From: Listeria goaensis
GTDB lineage: Bacteria; Bacillota; Bacilli; Lactobacillales; Listeriaceae
Assembly: GCF_900186125.1 (NCBI RefSeq)
Contig: NZ_FYBQ01000001.1
Coordinates: forward strand, 62,001 to 126,000
Reading direction: 5' to 3'
DNA length: 64,000 bases
Shown here: piece by piece, positions 50,255 to 61,204 of the stretch
Layout: every line of letters starts with the position of its first letter
How positions within the stretch are numbered: the first letter of the stretch is position 1
Program-made: the position numbers and the translations under genes
The notes under the pieces: generated by a model
Databases searched by the model: none
What the model saw: only the letters and a program-made list of their open reading frames with translations
Told to the model about the DNA's origin: nothing

Positions 50255-50815
50255 TTATAACGGCGTATTTTGGTTGAGGAAGGCCAGTTCGTCGTTGAAA
50301 AAGAGCGGGGCAGTGCCCAGTTTTTCTAAAAGATGTATCACGCGATGCTCATCCAGCTGGATGCAACTTGCGATGGCGCTTTTGAAATTCGGAAGATGTG
50401 CCATTAAATAGTGGTCATGCTCTTTTGTTTTGACATAGACGTTCTGAGCGGCAAGAAGGCGTACAAAATCGGCTGTTTGGATATGCGGCACATCGACGGG
50501 TGTAATCAGGCAATTTTCCCCGTGTAACATGCGCGAAACGCTATAAAGGCCACCAAGCGGGCCGTAATCAGCAAGTTCTGGCTCATCGACAACCAGTTTA
50601 ATTCTTTCGTTTTGAGAAAAAAGGGTGTTCATCTTACCCAATTGTTTTTCCTGAATGGAAATATAAATCAGTGAGACGACGGGCGTTAGTTTGGCTACAA
50701 GTTCCTCCACCCACGTTTTCGTTTTACCTTCCGGGACATAGAACGCCTTGTCACAGCCAAAGCGCGTCGAATTCCCACCAGCTAAAATTATGGCAACACT
50801 AGGCGTCTTTTTCAA
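50255..50815 (-). CDS. mobA: Molybdenum cofactor guanylyltransferase MobA
   Basis: A 186-residue NTP-transferase that adds GMP to molybdopterin. The N-terminal GTP-binding motif IILAGGNSTRFGCDKAF and the DEPELADYGPLGGLYS segment are visible. TTG 50815 is chosen, eight bases after AAAGGA. The ATG at 50824 overlaps that site. It overlaps the modC end by about 17 bases, and mobA is the last gene of modB-modC-mobA. Confidence 0.88.
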   Translation of the reverse strand: MKKTPSVAIILAGGNSTRFGCDKAFYVPEGKTKTWVEELVAKLTPVVSLIYISIQEKQLGKMNTLFSQNERIKLVVDEPELADYGPLGGLYSVSRMLHGENCLITPVDVPHIQTADFVRLLAAQNVYVKTKEHDHYLMAHLPNFKSAIASCIQLDEHRVIHLLEKLGTAPLFFNDELAFLNQNTPL

Positions 50816-51461
50816 GGTGACCATCCTTTAAAATCACAATTTCGTTCGTCATTTTTTGCGCTTCAAAACGGTAATGCGTCACAAAAATGACAGGTAAATT
50901 GAAATCCGTAGCCATATTTTGAACAAGGTCCATACAAAGGTGGCGCGTATCCTCATCAAGCCCATTAAACGGTTCATCAAGCAGGAGCAGGTTCGGGTTA
51001 ATGATCATTGCGCGCGCCATCGCCACACGCTGTTTTTCGCCCCCAGAAAGCTTTTGAACGGAAGAATAAAGCAAGTGTGAAATTTGCAAGTAATCGCCGA
51101 TGTGGCGAACTTGGCGTTCGATTGCTGCTGTATCTTTTCGCTTAGCTTTATTCATTTTAAGCCCAAAAGAAATATTGTCGTACACGTTCATATTGGGAAA
51201 GAGCGCTAAATTTTGAAACAAGTAGCCTACTTTTCGTTCTGCTGTCGGCAAATGAAGGGCAATAGACGTGTCGTCGAAAGCGATATCCTCAAACTGGATA
51301 ATGCCAGAATCAATTCGCTTCAAGCCGCTTATACATTGAAATAGCGTTGATTTCCCGGCACCGCTCGCTCCCATAATCGCGGTGATTTTATTCCCAAAAG
51401 TATAATCCACTTTTAAATCATGAAAAGGCATTTTTTTAGTAAATTGAAGTTGTAAAGTCAC
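50799..51461 (-). CDS. modC: Molybdate ABC transporter ATP-binding protein ModC (short form)
   Basis: A 220-residue ABC ATPase with Walker A MGASGAGKST, LSGGEKQRVAMARA signature and Walker B LLLLDEPFNGLD. The C-terminal Mop domains of full-length ModC are absent. The protein ends soon after the H-loop VTHYRFEA. It is coupled to modB, three bases away, with a GTG start. Identity as molybdate rather than sulfate transporter rests on its position between modB and mobA. Confidence 0.85.
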   Translation of the reverse strand: MTLQLQFTKKMPFHDLKVDYTFGNKITAIMGASGAGKSTLFQCISGLKRIDSGIIQFEDIAFDDTSIALHLPTAERKVGYLFQNLALFPNMNVYDNISFGLKMNKAKRKDTAAIERQVRHIGDYLQISHLLYSSVQKLSGGEKQRVAMARAMIINPNLLLLDEPFNGLDEDTRHLCMDLVQNMATDFNLPVIFVTHYRFEAQKMTNEIVILKDGHLEKDA

Positions 51462-51464
51462 GTT

Positions 51465-52136
51465 TTACATCCCCCTCATCAAATTGCTTTGTCTAACGGT
51501 TAAAACATGAATAATCATGAGTGCCACAACGCCAATAAGTAAATTTAGAAGTCCTAAATAAAAGGCAAGTTTCATATTTCCTTGCTGTACCATAAAATAA
51601 ATGCTTGATGCAATCGTATCGGTTTTTCCTTCGATGTAACCAGCGACCATAAGGGTTGCGCCAAACTCACCCATTGCGCGGCAAAAGCTTAACAGAATAC
51701 CAGCTAAAATAGGTTGCCAGCAATTTGGCAGAATGACTTTGCGGAAAATTTGACCGGAACTTGCAGATAGCGTTTCCGCTGCCCAGACGAGTTCGTGATC
51801 AATGGATAAAAACGCCGCTTTTAAACCTTGATACATGATGGGCAAAATGATGATGACGGTAGCAACGATAGCACCAGCCAGCGAAAAGATAAAGCTAAAA
51901 TGGAAGGTATCCCAAATCATGCCCCCAAACGGGTTGTTTTTCCCAAAAATAGAAAGCAAAATTAAACCAACAACGGTTGGTGGTAAGACGAGTGGAAGTA
52001 AAATTAAAGTTTCAACTGGAAGCTGAATTTTTGATTTCCGTTTTGCAAAATAATAACTAAGTGGTAACATAGCGAAAAAGGCGATAGTTGTAGAAATAAC
52101 CGCCACAAAAATAGAATGCCAAACAGGCGTAAACAT
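51465..52136 (-). CDS. modB: Molybdate ABC transporter permease ModB
   Basis: A 223-residue permease with about five helices and the EAA-type motif AAETLSASSGQIFRKVILPNCWQPI. Segments LPLVLPPTVVGLILL and GEFGATLMVAGYIEGKTDT are strong ModB signatures. ATG 52136 follows GGAGG. A TTG at 52151 overlaps that site. The substrate-binding gene modA, expected next to it, is not found in the window. Confidence 0.88.
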   Translation of the reverse strand: MFTPVWHSIFVAVISTTIAFFAMLPLSYYFAKRKSKIQLPVETLILLPLVLPPTVVGLILLSIFGKNNPFGGMIWDTFHFSFIFSLAGAIVATVIIILPIMYQGLKAAFLSIDHELVWAAETLSASSGQIFRKVILPNCWQPILAGILLSFCRAMGEFGATLMVAGYIEGKTDTIASSIYFMVQQGNMKLAFYLGLLNLLIGVVALMIIHVLTVRQSNLMRGM

Positions 52137-52304
52137 ATTGATGACCTCCAAGCCAAGAAAAGAAGATGTTTTCTGCTATTATTATCGCTTTCTGGACTAT
52201 AAAATGTCAATGATTAGCCGAAATCAAACGGCTTCACTGTTCAAATACGCTCATTTACGTTATATTAGTATAAAGTAAACGCATACAGAAAATGAGGGGT
52301 TTTT

Positions 52305-53516
52305 ATGACGTTTAAACGGGATTCGATTTCCTACAAAGAAGCTCAAAATATCGTGGTCGAGAAATCAGTCACATTAAGTGAAGAATTGACCGCGCTTTAT
52401 TCAAGTAAAGGAAGGGTGTTAAGCCGCGCTATTCTTGCGCCGTTTGACTTTCCTTACTTCCGCAGGTCAGGCTATGACGGTTTTGCGATTTGTGCGGCTG
52501 ATGATTGGAACTATCCGATTACGCTTCGTGTGGTGGGCGAAGTGCCATGTGGTGCGACGTATGACAAGCCGCTAAAAAAAGGAGAAACGGTTCGCATTAT
52601 GACCGGTGCAAAGGTGCCAGATGGAGCCGCTAAAATTATTATGCTGGAGCAGTCAAAACGAGCGGAAGACGGTTTTATCACCTTAATTAATACGCAACCA
52701 CAAAGCAACATTACTGAAGTGGGAGCAGAATTTCGCGCTGGTGACGTCTTACTTCCGAAAGGCCATGTCATAAACGCGGGTTCAGTAAGCTTGCTTGCTG
52801 CTTTTGGCATAACGGAAATACATACCATTCAACGCCCCAAAGTGGCTATTTTTTCAACTGGAAGCGAGCTTGTCTCACCATTTGAAGCTTTACCAGATGG
52901 GAAAATCTATAATAGTAATGACGCACTGTTGCGCACGCTCCTAGAAGAATTTGATTGCGAAATTTGTTTCCAAGAGGCGCTGCCAGATGATTACGAATTG
53001 ACACTTGAAAAATTGACTTTGGCAAGCGAAACGGCAGATTTGATTATTACAACTGGCGGGGTGTCCGTTGGCGATTATGATTTTATGGCCGATATCGCGA
53101 CCCAAAACGAGCTTCTTTTCAACAAAATCCAAATGCGTCCCGGCAGTCCAACCACGGCTCTGCGCTTTCGCGGCAAACTCTTAATCGCCTTGTCTGGCAA
53201 CCCAGGCGCGTGTTTTACAGGCTATCATTTGTTTGTTCTACCTGCACTTGCGAAACTTTCGGGGAAAAAGTTACCGATTCGTGAGGTGACGGGGATTATG
53301 GCAGAAGACTACTTAAAAAATAATGGCTACGACCGCTTCTTACGCGGCACATATAGCGAGCAAGCAGGCACCTTTTTTGTTTCCAAAGTAGGAAGTGATA
53401 TGTCGAGTTCGCTTGGCAACCTGCATCTAGCAACCTGTTTAATTATGATTCCGCGGGGACAAGTCGGCAAGAAAAAAGGAGAAGAGGTTAGCGTATGGCT
53501 ATTGTCCTCCAAGTAG
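52305..53516 (+). CDS. moeA: Molybdopterin molybdenumtransferase MoeA
   Basis: A 403-residue enzyme that inserts molybdenum into adenylated molybdopterin. It has the N-terminal MoeA domain (FPYFRRSGYDGFAI), the MoCF-binding domain (FSTGSELVSP, NSND and TTGGVSVGDYD) and the C-terminal barrel. It overlaps mobB by 22 bases, the first gene of a plus-strand run moeA-mobB-moaE-moaD-moaC-moaA. Confidence 0.92.
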   Translation: MTFKRDSISYKEAQNIVVEKSVTLSEELTALYSSKGRVLSRAILAPFDFPYFRRSGYDGFAICAADDWNYPITLRVVGEVPCGATYDKPLKKGETVRIMTGAKVPDGAAKIIMLEQSKRAEDGFITLINTQPQSNITEVGAEFRAGDVLLPKGHVINAGSVSLLAAFGITEIHTIQRPKVAIFSTGSELVSPFEALPDGKIYNSNDALLRTLLEEFDCEICFQEALPDDYELTLEKLTLASETADLIITTGGVSVGDYDFMADIATQNELLFNKIQMRPGSPTTALRFRGKLLIALSGNPGACFTGYHLFVLPALAKLSGKKLPIREVTGIMAEDYLKNNGYDRFLRGTYSEQAGTFFVSKVGSDMSSSLGNLHLATCLIMIPRGQVGKKKGEEVSVWLLSSK

Positions 53517-53983
53517 TGGGCTTTAAAAATAGCGGTAAGACGACGCTCATTCGCGATTTTATCGGCATGTTGAAACAACAAAGCTATACAGTTCACGCCA
53601 TTAAGCATGACGCTCATGATTTTGAGATGGATCATATCGGAACGGATACGTATTTTTTTGCAGAAGAAGGTGCGGATGCGGTCATGATTACGTCTAGCGA
53701 AAAATACGCCATCGTCAGTCAGGAAAATGTCACACTTCATGATGCGATTGCAAAATTAGGGGCAGCAGATATAACGCTCGTAGAAGGCTATAAAAATGCG
53801 CCTTTTCCTAAAATTGTCCTTCTGCGTTCGGCAGACGAGATGATGTGGTTTAAGCAGGAAGTAGGGCAAATTATCGCGTTTGTTTCCCTTGTGAGGTTGG
53901 AACAGAATGAAGTGACTTTCATTGGGACAAACGAAACGAGAACGGCATTTTTAGAATCGTTAATTGGGGAGTTTTTAGAATGA
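53495..53983 (+). CDS. mobB: Molybdopterin-guanine dinucleotide biosynthesis adaptor MobB
   Basis: A 162-residue GTPase-like protein with P-loop VVGFKNSGKTTL and a switch-like HDAHDFEMDHIGTDTYFFAEEGADAV. It assists MobA. It starts within the end of moeA and overlaps moaE by four bases. Confidence 0.9.
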   Translation: MAIVLQVVGFKNSGKTTLIRDFIGMLKQQSYTVHAIKHDAHDFEMDHIGTDTYFFAEEGADAVMITSSEKYAIVSQENVTLHDAIAKLGAADITLVEGYKNAPFPKIVLLRSADEMMWFKQEVGQIIAFVSLVRLEQNEVTFIGTNETRTAFLESLIGEFLE

Positions 53984-54402
53984 AAAGGGTAGAATTAACA
54001 CATAAAAAAATTGAAATTGCGCCGCTGTATGATTTTCTAATTGACGCTAAATACGGCGGAATCAATACATTTGTAGGTACGATTCGCGAATGGACGGGGG
54101 AAGTTCAGACGGAGCGAATGCGTTACACAGCCTACGAGGAGATGGCGCTTTTAGAAATGGAAAAGCTTGCCCAATTTGTAGAAGCTAAATTTGATGCACG
54201 TGTTGCTATTGTGCACCGCCTAGGCGACCTAGAACTTTCAGATATTGCCGTTTTTATTGGTGTCGCAACGAAGCATCGCGCTGAAAGTTATGAAGGCTCT
54301 CGATATATTATTGAGCAGTTGAAAAAATCGGTTCCCATTTGGAAAGAGGAATTCGATACGGATAAAGTAAGATGGGGAGGCTTAAACGATGACAACCATT
54401 AA
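53980..54402 (+). CDS. moaE: Molybdopterin synthase catalytic subunit MoaE
   Basis: A 140-residue large subunit of molybdopterin synthase. Segments YGGINTFVGTIREW, AIVHRLGDLELSDIAVFIGVAT (split) and the Lys-containing VPIWKEEF are typical. It forms the enzyme with MoaD, whose gene overlaps it by 14 bases. Confidence 0.92.
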   Translation: MKRVELTHKKIEIAPLYDFLIDAKYGGINTFVGTIREWTGEVQTERMRYTAYEEMALLEMEKLAQFVEAKFDARVAIVHRLGDLELSDIAVFIGVATKHRAESYEGSRYIIEQLKKSVPIWKEEFDTDKVRWGGLNDDNH

Positions 54403-54631
54403 GTTTTTTGCCTATTTGACAGAAAAAGTCGCGCCTGAAGCTGCACTCAACGTGACAGGCTGCCAAACGGTAGGCGATGTGCGGGATTTAATTAGCAGTG
54501 AGTTTCCAGAAATCGCAGATGACTTACATCGATCTATGCTTGCCGTCAACATGGAATTTAAACAAGATACAGATGAATTACCCGAGTCAATTCTAGAAAT
54601 TGCGGTCATTCCGCCTGTTAGTGGAGGTTGA
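54389..54631 (+). CDS. moaD: Molybdopterin synthase sulfur carrier subunit MoaD
   Basis: An 80-residue ubiquitin-like protein ending in the essential Gly-Gly (VIPPVSGG). The C-terminal Gly is thiocarboxylated by MoeB-type activation and donates sulfur in molybdopterin synthesis. It lies between moaE and moaC. The E1-like activator is encoded at 56672-57670. Confidence 0.92.
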   Translation: MTTIKFFAYLTEKVAPEAALNVTGCQTVGDVRDLISSEFPEIADDLHRSMLAVNMEFKQDTDELPESILEIAVIPPVSGG

Positions 54632-54633
54632 TG

Positions 54634-55107
54634 ATGGATAAATTATCACATTTTAACAAAGAAAAGCGCGCTCAAATGGTAGACGTGACAGAGAAGAATG
54701 AAACAAAACGAATTGCGGTTGCAGAAGCAGTTGTTGTGATGCAACCTGAAACATTAACGCGCATTAAAGAAGGTAAAATTTCAAAAGGTGATGTTTTGGC
54801 CGTAGCTCAAGTGGCTGGTATTATGGCCGCGAAAAAAACGAGCGATTTTATCCCCATGTGTCACCCGTTAATGACGACAAAAGCGGATTTATCGTTTCAA
54901 GATGACGGTGACAGGACGCTAACCATCCAAGCGACGGTGGTTACAGTTGGCAAAACAGGGGTCGAGATGGAGGCACTCTCAGCAGCAAGCATCGCGGCAC
55001 TCACCATTTATGATATGTGTAAAGCCATGGACCGCGGCATGGAAATTACACGGACGCGTTTGCTTCAAAAATCAGGCGGTAAAAGTGGCGAATTTTCGTC
55101 AAAATAG
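54634..55107 (+). CDS. moaC: Cyclic pyranopterin monophosphate synthase MoaC
   Basis: A 157-residue enzyme that acts with MoaA to make cyclic pyranopterin monophosphate from GTP. Signatures are [36 protein letters not shown] and [17 protein letters not shown] 54634 is six bases past GGAGG. ATG 54631 is too close to it. Confidence 0.93.
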   Translation: MDKLSHFNKEKRAQMVDVTEKNETKRIAVAEAVVVMQPETLTRIKEGKISKGDVLAVAQVAGIMAAKKTSDFIPMCHPLMTTKADLSFQDDGDRTLTIQATVVTVGKTGVEMEALSAASIAALTIYDMCKAMDRGMEITRTRLLQKSGGKSGEFSSK

Positions 55108-55118
55108 GGGGAATAGCT

Positions 55119-56123
55119 GTGCAAGTTTTAACGGATCGTTTTGGTCGGGCGCATGATTACATTCGAATTTCGGTTACGGATCGTTGTAATTTACGCTGCG
55201 TTTATTGTATGCCAGAAGAAGGACTTAAATTCTTACCTCACGAAAAAGTGTTATCAAAGGACGAAATTGTCGATTTCATGAAAATTATGGCGCAATTTGG
55301 CATAAAAAAAGTACGGATAACAGGCGGGGAACCGCTTCTCCGGACGGATATTGTCGAAATCGTCAGAGGCATCGCAGCAATTCCAGAAATTGAAGACATC
55401 GCGATTACAACAAATGCCATGTATTTGGCTAAAAAAGCAGAAGCTCTAAAAGAAGCGGGACTTTCGCGAATTAATGTTAGCCTTGATTCTTTAAAAGCGG
55501 ACCGATTCAAGGAAATCACACGCGGTGGGCGCTTACAGAAGGTACTTGACGGCATAAAAAAAGCGGAAGCAGTGGGCCTTTTTCCGATTAAATTAAATGT
55601 TGTCCTCATCAAAGGGCAGAATGACGACGAAATTATCGACTTTTTAAAGTTTACACAGGATAAAGATATTAACATTCGGTTCATCGAGTACATGCCAATT
55701 GGTCATGCTGGAAATAGTTGGAAGAAGAAATATTTGTCTTTAACGACCATTTTTGACAAGTGTAAAGAAGTTGGGTTTGAATATGAAGCGGTCGATTCAG
55801 TGAGAGGGAACGGTCCGTCTGAGAATTACCGCTTGAAAGGGGCGGCCGGGACTTTTGGCTTAATCCATCCGGTGAGCTCGCATTTTTGCGCGAGTTGCAA
55901 TCGGTTGCGTCTGACGGCAGATGGCTACATTAAAGCATGTTTATACTGGGACGAGGAGCTTAATATTCGCCCGTACATTCAAAATAATCCTGAAGAATTG
56001 ATGAAGATTGTGCAACAATCCATCGACAATAAGCCTGAAAATCACGAAATGGCCTTGAAACTTCAAGATGAGGATACTTCGCATAAACCAACTTGGCGAC
56101 GAATGAGCCAGATTGGTGGATAA
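55119..56123 (+). CDS. moaA: GTP 3',8-cyclase MoaA (radical SAM)
   Basis: A 334-residue radical-SAM enzyme. The N-terminal cluster motif CNLRCVYC sits in [16 protein letters not shown]. The second cluster is in [19 protein letters not shown]. The SAM motif [13 protein letters not shown] is present. It starts cofactor synthesis from GTP. GTG start. The C-terminal Gly-Gly tail is present at the end (SQIGG). Confidence 0.94.
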   Translation: MQVLTDRFGRAHDYIRISVTDRCNLRCVYCMPEEGLKFLPHEKVLSKDEIVDFMKIMAQFGIKKVRITGGEPLLRTDIVEIVRGIAAIPEIEDIAITTNAMYLAKKAEALKEAGLSRINVSLDSLKADRFKEITRGGRLQKVLDGIKKAEAVGLFPIKLNVVLIKGQNDDEIIDFLKFTQDKDINIRFIEYMPIGHAGNSWKKKYLSLTTIFDKCKEVGFEYEAVDSVRGNGPSENYRLKGAAGTFGLIHPVSSHFCASCNRLRLTADGYIKACLYWDEELNIRPYIQNNPEELMKIVQQSIDNKPENHEMALKLQDEDTSHKPTWRRMSQIGG

Positions 56124-56124
56124 T

Positions 56125-56162
56125 AAAAAGGACGAAATCTCGGAAAAGGTTTCGTCCTTTTT
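56125..56162. terminator. Bidirectional terminator between moaA and moaB
   Basis: A 13-bp stem AAAAAGGACGAAA/TTTCGTCCTTTTT with a 12-base loop between convergent genes. Confidence 0.87.
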
Positions 56163-56168
56163 GCATTT

Positions 56169-56657
56169 TTATTTATGTCGTTCTGCCAAAAGATGCCCCA
56201 TCTCCGGCAAAATTAAGTGTTTCATACCCGTTTCGCAGGCGTTTTTTGAACCCGGTAACGCAAAAAATAAAATATCGTTATCTAGGAATCCGCTAAACGC
56301 ACGGGTTGCCATGGCTCTTGTGCCAATCTCAGCAAAACTAATTTGTCTGAAAAGCTCACCAAAGCCGGGGATTTCTTGTATGATTTCCGAAACAAGCGTT
56401 TCGAATGTTACATCGCGTTTCGCAAGTCCCGTACCACCAGTCGAAATAATACAGTGTATGTCCTCTTGTTTTAGAGCTTCCATTGCCTGCTTAATTTGCA
56501 CCGCGTCATCTGGCACAATTACGCGCTTTAAAACGTGGTGAGGCGATGCCGCTAAACTCTCTTCAATATAAGCTCCGCTAGAATCCGTTTCAAAAGTCCG
56601 CGTATCGCTAATTGTCAAAATGGCCACAGTCGCCACAAATGAATTGCCTGCATGCAT
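56169..56657 (-). CDS. moaB: Molybdopterin adenylyltransferase MoaB
   Basis: A 162-residue MoCF-binding protein that adenylates molybdopterin for MoeA. Segments ILTISDTRTFETDSSG, ISTGGTGLAKRDVT and LPGSKNACETGM are typical. It lies 14 bases downstream of the moeB-like gene on the same strand, so they form a two-gene unit opposite the moa cluster. Confidence 0.9.
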   Translation of the reverse strand: MHAGNSFVATVAILTISDTRTFETDSSGAYIEESLAASPHHVLKRVIVPDDAVQIKQAMEALKQEDIHCIISTGGTGLAKRDVTFETLVSEIIQEIPGFGELFRQISFAEIGTRAMATRAFSGFLDNDILFFALPGSKNACETGMKHLILPEMGHLLAERHK

Positions 56658-56671
56658 TGAAATGCCTCCTT

Positions 56672-57670
56672 TTAATTGAAAAAGTGGTGATAAATTTTCC
56701 GCGCCGTATTTAATTCGTCCGTTCCATGAACTAAAACGCGCCCGTTTTTAAAAACCGTGAGTTGGTAGCCTTCAAAATCAAAATAAAGCAGAAAATCATT
56801 GCGGTGCACGTCCAATTGTTCCCGCACAAGCCGCTTCATAATCCCGTCAAAATCAACCTGCCGACTTTCCACCAGTTGAAATTGCACCGTATCACGCCCA
56901 CAAAGCAAAATAGGCTGCGAAGAAAATGCTCTCTGCTCTTGCTTTTTTTCCCCGCAAGATGGACAAGTCCGCAACTTCAAAACAGCAATTTTTTGTAATG
57001 ATAATTGCCAGTTATCAATTTGATAAAACGTATTATATGTAAAATTTTCATCAAGCATCATTTTAATTAACAGCGAAACTTGCGCCCCTGCTACAATGGG
57101 GATAAGTGCACCGTGCACCCCAATAATATCGCAACTCGCTTCATTGGTTTGCGGCATTTCCCCAATCAGACAAGTTAAACAAGCAGAAGCTTTTGAATCA
57201 ATCGGCATCAGCCCAGCGTAAGTCCCCGCACAAGATGTATAAATCCACGGAATCTCGTGTTCCCGGCACCAATCATTTAAAAAGCGCCGCGTCAAAAAAT
57301 TGTCCGTACAATCAAGCACAAAATTCACATCCGTAAAAGGGGCAAGCGACTCGGCATTGGCGTCGTCCACAACAAAATCCACCACAACATCACGATTCAT
57401 TTGTTTTAAAGCTAAGGCTGCAGCGTACGCTTTAGGAAGTCTTGCTTCCGCATCAGCTTCCGTAAAAAGCGTCTGACGTTGCAAATTCGACAGTTCAACA
57501 AAATCGCGGTCGATTAAAACAAGCCGCTTAAAACCCATACGGACAATCATTTCAGCCGCATAAGTCCCAATTGCACCCACTCCAACAATAAGGACAGTCG
57601 TCTCCCTAATTTTTTTTTGCCCAAAAGCTCCGATTTCCTTAACCCGAATCTGTCTATCGTATCTCTCCAT
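56672..57670 (-). CDS. moeB: E1-like adenylyltransferase MoeB/ThiF family
   Basis: A 332-residue ThiF-fold protein that activates the C-terminus of MoaD. Nucleotide site GVGAIGTYAAE, arginine-rich RDFVELSNLQRQTLF, and a Cys region CLTCLIGE with a second CPSC give the zinc-binding pairs. A C-terminal extension (about 235-332) follows. It may also act on ThiS. Context in a molybdenum cofactor cluster favours MoaD. Confidence 0.88.
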   Translation of the reverse strand: MERYDRQIRVKEIGAFGQKKIRETTVLIVGVGAIGTYAAEMIVRMGFKRLVLIDRDFVELSNLQRQTLFTEADAEARLPKAYAAALALKQMNRDVVVDFVVDDANAESLAPFTDVNFVLDCTDNFLTRRFLNDWCREHEIPWIYTSCAGTYAGLMPIDSKASACLTCLIGEMPQTNEASCDIIGVHGALIPIVAGAQVSLLIKMMLDENFTYNTFYQIDNWQLSLQKIAVLKLRTCPSCGEKKQEQRAFSSQPILLCGRDTVQFQLVESRQVDFDGIMKRLVREQLDVHRNDFLLYFDFEGYQLTVFKNGRVLVHGTDELNTARKIYHHFFN

Positions 57671-57683
57671 AGCAAAACCTCCT

Positions 57684-57716
57684 AAAAAAGATGCGCAAAA
57701 TAGGCATCTTTTTTTA
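57684..57716 (-). terminator. Terminator between def and moeB
   Basis: AAAAAAGATGC pairs with GCATCTTTTTT across a nine-base loop. It ends the def transcript on the minus strand. Confidence 0.8.
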
Positions 57717-57718
57717 TC

Positions 57719-58270
57719 TTAACCTAACACGTCCACATCTGGCGGAAGGTAAGATGGATTATTTTTATTAATGTGGTCAAAAAACATAATGCCGTTTAAA
57801 TGATCAATTTCATGTTGCACCACAATCGCAGGATAATTTTTTAGGCGAAGCTTAATAGGTGTTCCGTTTTCATCAAAAGCAGTAAGCGTAATGCGCTCGC
57901 TGCGAACGACATAGCCCGGCACTTCGCGGTCAACAGATAGACAGCCTTCACCGCCTGCAAGGCATGCTTCTTGAACGGAATAGCTTTTAATTTTTGGGTT
58001 ATATAAAACATAGCTATACAGTTTATCATTTTCATCTTCAATATGGATAGCAATAATTCGTTTATTAACAGCAAGTTGCGGGGCAGCAAGACCAACACCA
58101 CCACGTAGTCCATATTTTTCTGCTATTTCTTCATCTTGACTATTTTTTAAAAAAGTTAACATCTCTTGTCCTAATTGTTTTTCTTCATCAGAAAGAGGGA
58201 AAGTTACTTCTTTTGCAACTTCGCGTAAAGCCGGGTGACCTTCACGAACAATATCTTTCATTAAAATCAT
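57719..58270 (-). CDS. def: Peptide deformylase
   Basis: A 183-residue type II deformylase that removes formyl groups from new proteins. Motif 1 GVGLAAPQL, motif 2 [13 protein letters not shown] (metal Cys), and motif 3 [12 protein letters not shown] (metal His pair, catalytic Glu) are intact. ATG 58270 is ten bases past AGGAG. A longer frame from ATG 58291 includes that site. It opens toward the pdh region, sharing the long intergenic region with it. Confidence 0.94.
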   Translation of the reverse strand: MILMKDIVREGHPALREVAKEVTFPLSDEEKQLGQEMLTFLKNSQDEEIAEKYGLRGGVGLAAPQLAVNKRIIAIHIEDENDKLYSYVLYNPKIKSYSVQEACLAGGEGCLSVDREVPGYVVRSERITLTAFDENGTPIKLRLKNYPAIVVQHEIDHLNGIMFFDHINKNNPSYLPPDVDVLG

Positions 58271-58433
58271 CTCATCGACGCTCCTGTTCATTCATTAACT
58301 ACTCTTTATTCTATCAAATATGTTTTAAAATTGGAATGGATTGAGAAAACTAAATTATATTGAGAGATAAAAGCGAACGAATTGATTAATATCTGAGTGA
58401 TTATTCGTTTTTAATCCAGAAGAAAAATTTTTA

Positions 58434-58455
58434 TAGTTTGTGAATTCACAAACTA
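58434..58455. repeat. Perfect 22-bp palindrome upstream of pdh operon
   Basis: The half sequence TAGTTTGTGAA is followed directly by its complement. A 12-base part, AATTCACAAACT, recurs at 58764-58775, and there TTTTGTGAA and TTCACAAA form the same inverted repeat but 14 bases apart. It looks like a regulator site. The half-site TTGTGAA resembles Rex half-sites, but the spacing does not fit the Rex box. Confidence 0.7.
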
Positions 58456-58620
58456 ACTAATAGGCGGATGAAAAAGTGTCTTACTGGTGTGGTAATAACT
58501 GTTTTATTATATTATATAACAGAATTTAAAATGGAAGGTATTTTTTAGTACAGTGTGAATAAACGAATAATGACTGATGTTAAGCTAATGAAAGCGATAG
58601 AAATTCCGAAGTTCATTATA

Positions 58621-58649
58621 TTGACTTCCTTTGGTTAGTAGTGTAAATT
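58621..58649 (+). promoter_or_regulatory. Candidate promoter for pdh operon
   Basis: TTGACT (58621-58626) and TAAATT (58644-58649) with a 17-base spacer. If used, the leader to pdhA would be about 380 bases and would include the hairpin at 58848-58910. Confidence 0.4.
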
Positions 58650-58847
58650 AAAAGGGAAGATTGGTGTATTAATAAAGATTCCGTTTTTGATTAGAACAGA
58701 TTTCGTAAAGAAAATGAGCTGATTAAAAAATTGGTAAGGTCTTTTTGTGAAAAAACATTCGAAAATTCACAAACTCAGAAATATACAGATGTTTTGCTGT
58801 GTGTGTCTGGGGAAAAGTAAAGCAGCAACTAGACCAGTGAACATGTT

Positions 58848-58910
58848 TAGAAGAAATATTCTAAAGTGCAACCAAACAAGTTTTACATACATTTAGAATG
58901 ATTTCTTCTA
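58848..58910 (+). repeat. Long hairpin in pdh leader
   Basis: Arms 58848-58865 and 58892-58910 pair over 18 bp with one bulged G (TAGAAGAAAT and ATTCTAAA segments) around a 26-base loop. It lacks a following T-run, so it is not a plain terminator. Confidence 0.65.
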
Positions 58911-58942
58911 TTATTAATGCTCACATTTTTATTAATACATAA

Positions 58943-60151
<1,209 letters not shown>

Positions 60152-60153
60152 TC

Positions 60154-61131
60154 ATGGCGCAAAAAACAATGATTCAAGCGATTACAGATGCGCTTGCAGT
60201 TGAACTTAAAAATGATGAAAACGTCTTAGTATTCGGTGAAGACGTTGGTAAAAACGGCGGAGTTTTCCGTGCAACAGAAGGTCTACAAGCTGAATTTGGC
60301 GAAGACCGTGTATTTGATACACCACTTGCAGAATCCGGTATCGGCGGTCTCTCAATTGGTCTAGCACTTGAAGGTTACCGCCCAGTGCCTGAAATTCAAT
60401 TCTTCGGTTTCGTATTTGAAGTTATGGACTCTGTAGTTGCACAAATGGCACGTATGCGTTACCGTACAGGTGGTACACGTACTGCACCGATTACAATTCG
60501 CGCACCATTTGGCGGCGGGGTTCACACACCTGAACTTCATGCCGATAATTTAGAAGGTTTAATGGCACAATCCCCAGGGCTTAAAGTCGTTATTCCGTCC
60601 ACACCATATGACGCAAAAGGATTGCTTATTTCTGCGATTCGCGACAATGACCCCGTTATTTTCCTAGAACATATGAAATTATATCGTTCGTTCCGTGAAG
60701 AAGTTCCAGAAGGCGAATATACCGTTGAAATCGGCAAAGCAGCAGTTCGCCGCGAAGGTACAGATGTAACAATCATCGCTTACGGTGCAATGGTTCAAGA
60801 ATCTTTAAAAGCAGCGGAAGCTTTGGAAAAAGAAGGCGTGTCTGCTGAGGTAATTGATTTGCGTACAATCAGCCCAATCGATACCGACACAATTGTTGCC
60901 TCTGTGAAGAAAACAAACCGTGTTGTTATGGTTCAAGAAGCACAAAAACAAGGCGGCGTAGCGGCAAACGTTATCGCTGAAATTAATGACCGTGCAATTC
61001 TTTCACTTGAAGCGCCAGTTATGCGTGTTACTGCACCAGACAGCGTTTTCCCATTCTCACAAGCGGAAACAGTTTGGTTACCTAACCATAACGATGTAGT
61101 TGAACGTGTTAAAGAAGTTTTAGCTTTCTAA
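60154..61131 (+). CDS. pdhB: Pyruvate dehydrogenase E1 component, beta subunit
   Basis: A 325-residue partner of pdhA. Segments [47 protein letters not shown] and [16 protein letters not shown] are typical. The two subunits form an alpha2beta2 E1. It is separated from pdhC by a 73-base gap that contains a small hairpin, so termination or processing there is possible. Confidence 0.94.
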   Translation: MAQKTMIQAITDALAVELKNDENVLVFGEDVGKNGGVFRATEGLQAEFGEDRVFDTPLAESGIGGLSIGLALEGYRPVPEIQFFGFVFEVMDSVVAQMARMRYRTGGTRTAPITIRAPFGGGVHTPELHADNLEGLMAQSPGLKVVIPSTPYDAKGLLISAIRDNDPVIFLEHMKLYRSFREEVPEGEYTVEIGKAAVRREGTDVTIIAYGAMVQESLKAAEALEKEGVSAEVIDLRTISPIDTDTIVASVKKTNRVVMVQEAQKQGGVAANVIAEINDRAILSLEAPVMRVTAPDSVFPFSQAETVWLPNHNDVVERVKEVLAF

Positions 61132-61143
61132 TTAAAAGCGTAC

Positions 61144-61161
61144 GTTACGTGATGGCGTAAC
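61144..61161 (+). repeat. Small hairpin between pdhB and pdhC
   Basis: GTTACG/CGTAAC stem with a six-base loop TGATGG. No T-run follows. Possible RNA processing or stability element. Confidence 0.4.
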
Positions 61162-61204
61162 ATTCTATATAAAGTTTGAATAAAAACAGGAGGCTTAATA
61201 GACA

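Noticed and set aside
58434-58455. Rex redox-repressor box
   Set aside because: The half-sites resemble TTGTGAA/TTCACAA, but they abut with no spacer, unlike the four-base gap expected for Rex. Kept as an unassigned palindrome.
58588-58603. Catabolite-responsive (cre) site upstream of pdhA
   Set aside because: The sequence ATGAAAGCGATAGAAA differs from the cre consensus at two key positions in the right half.
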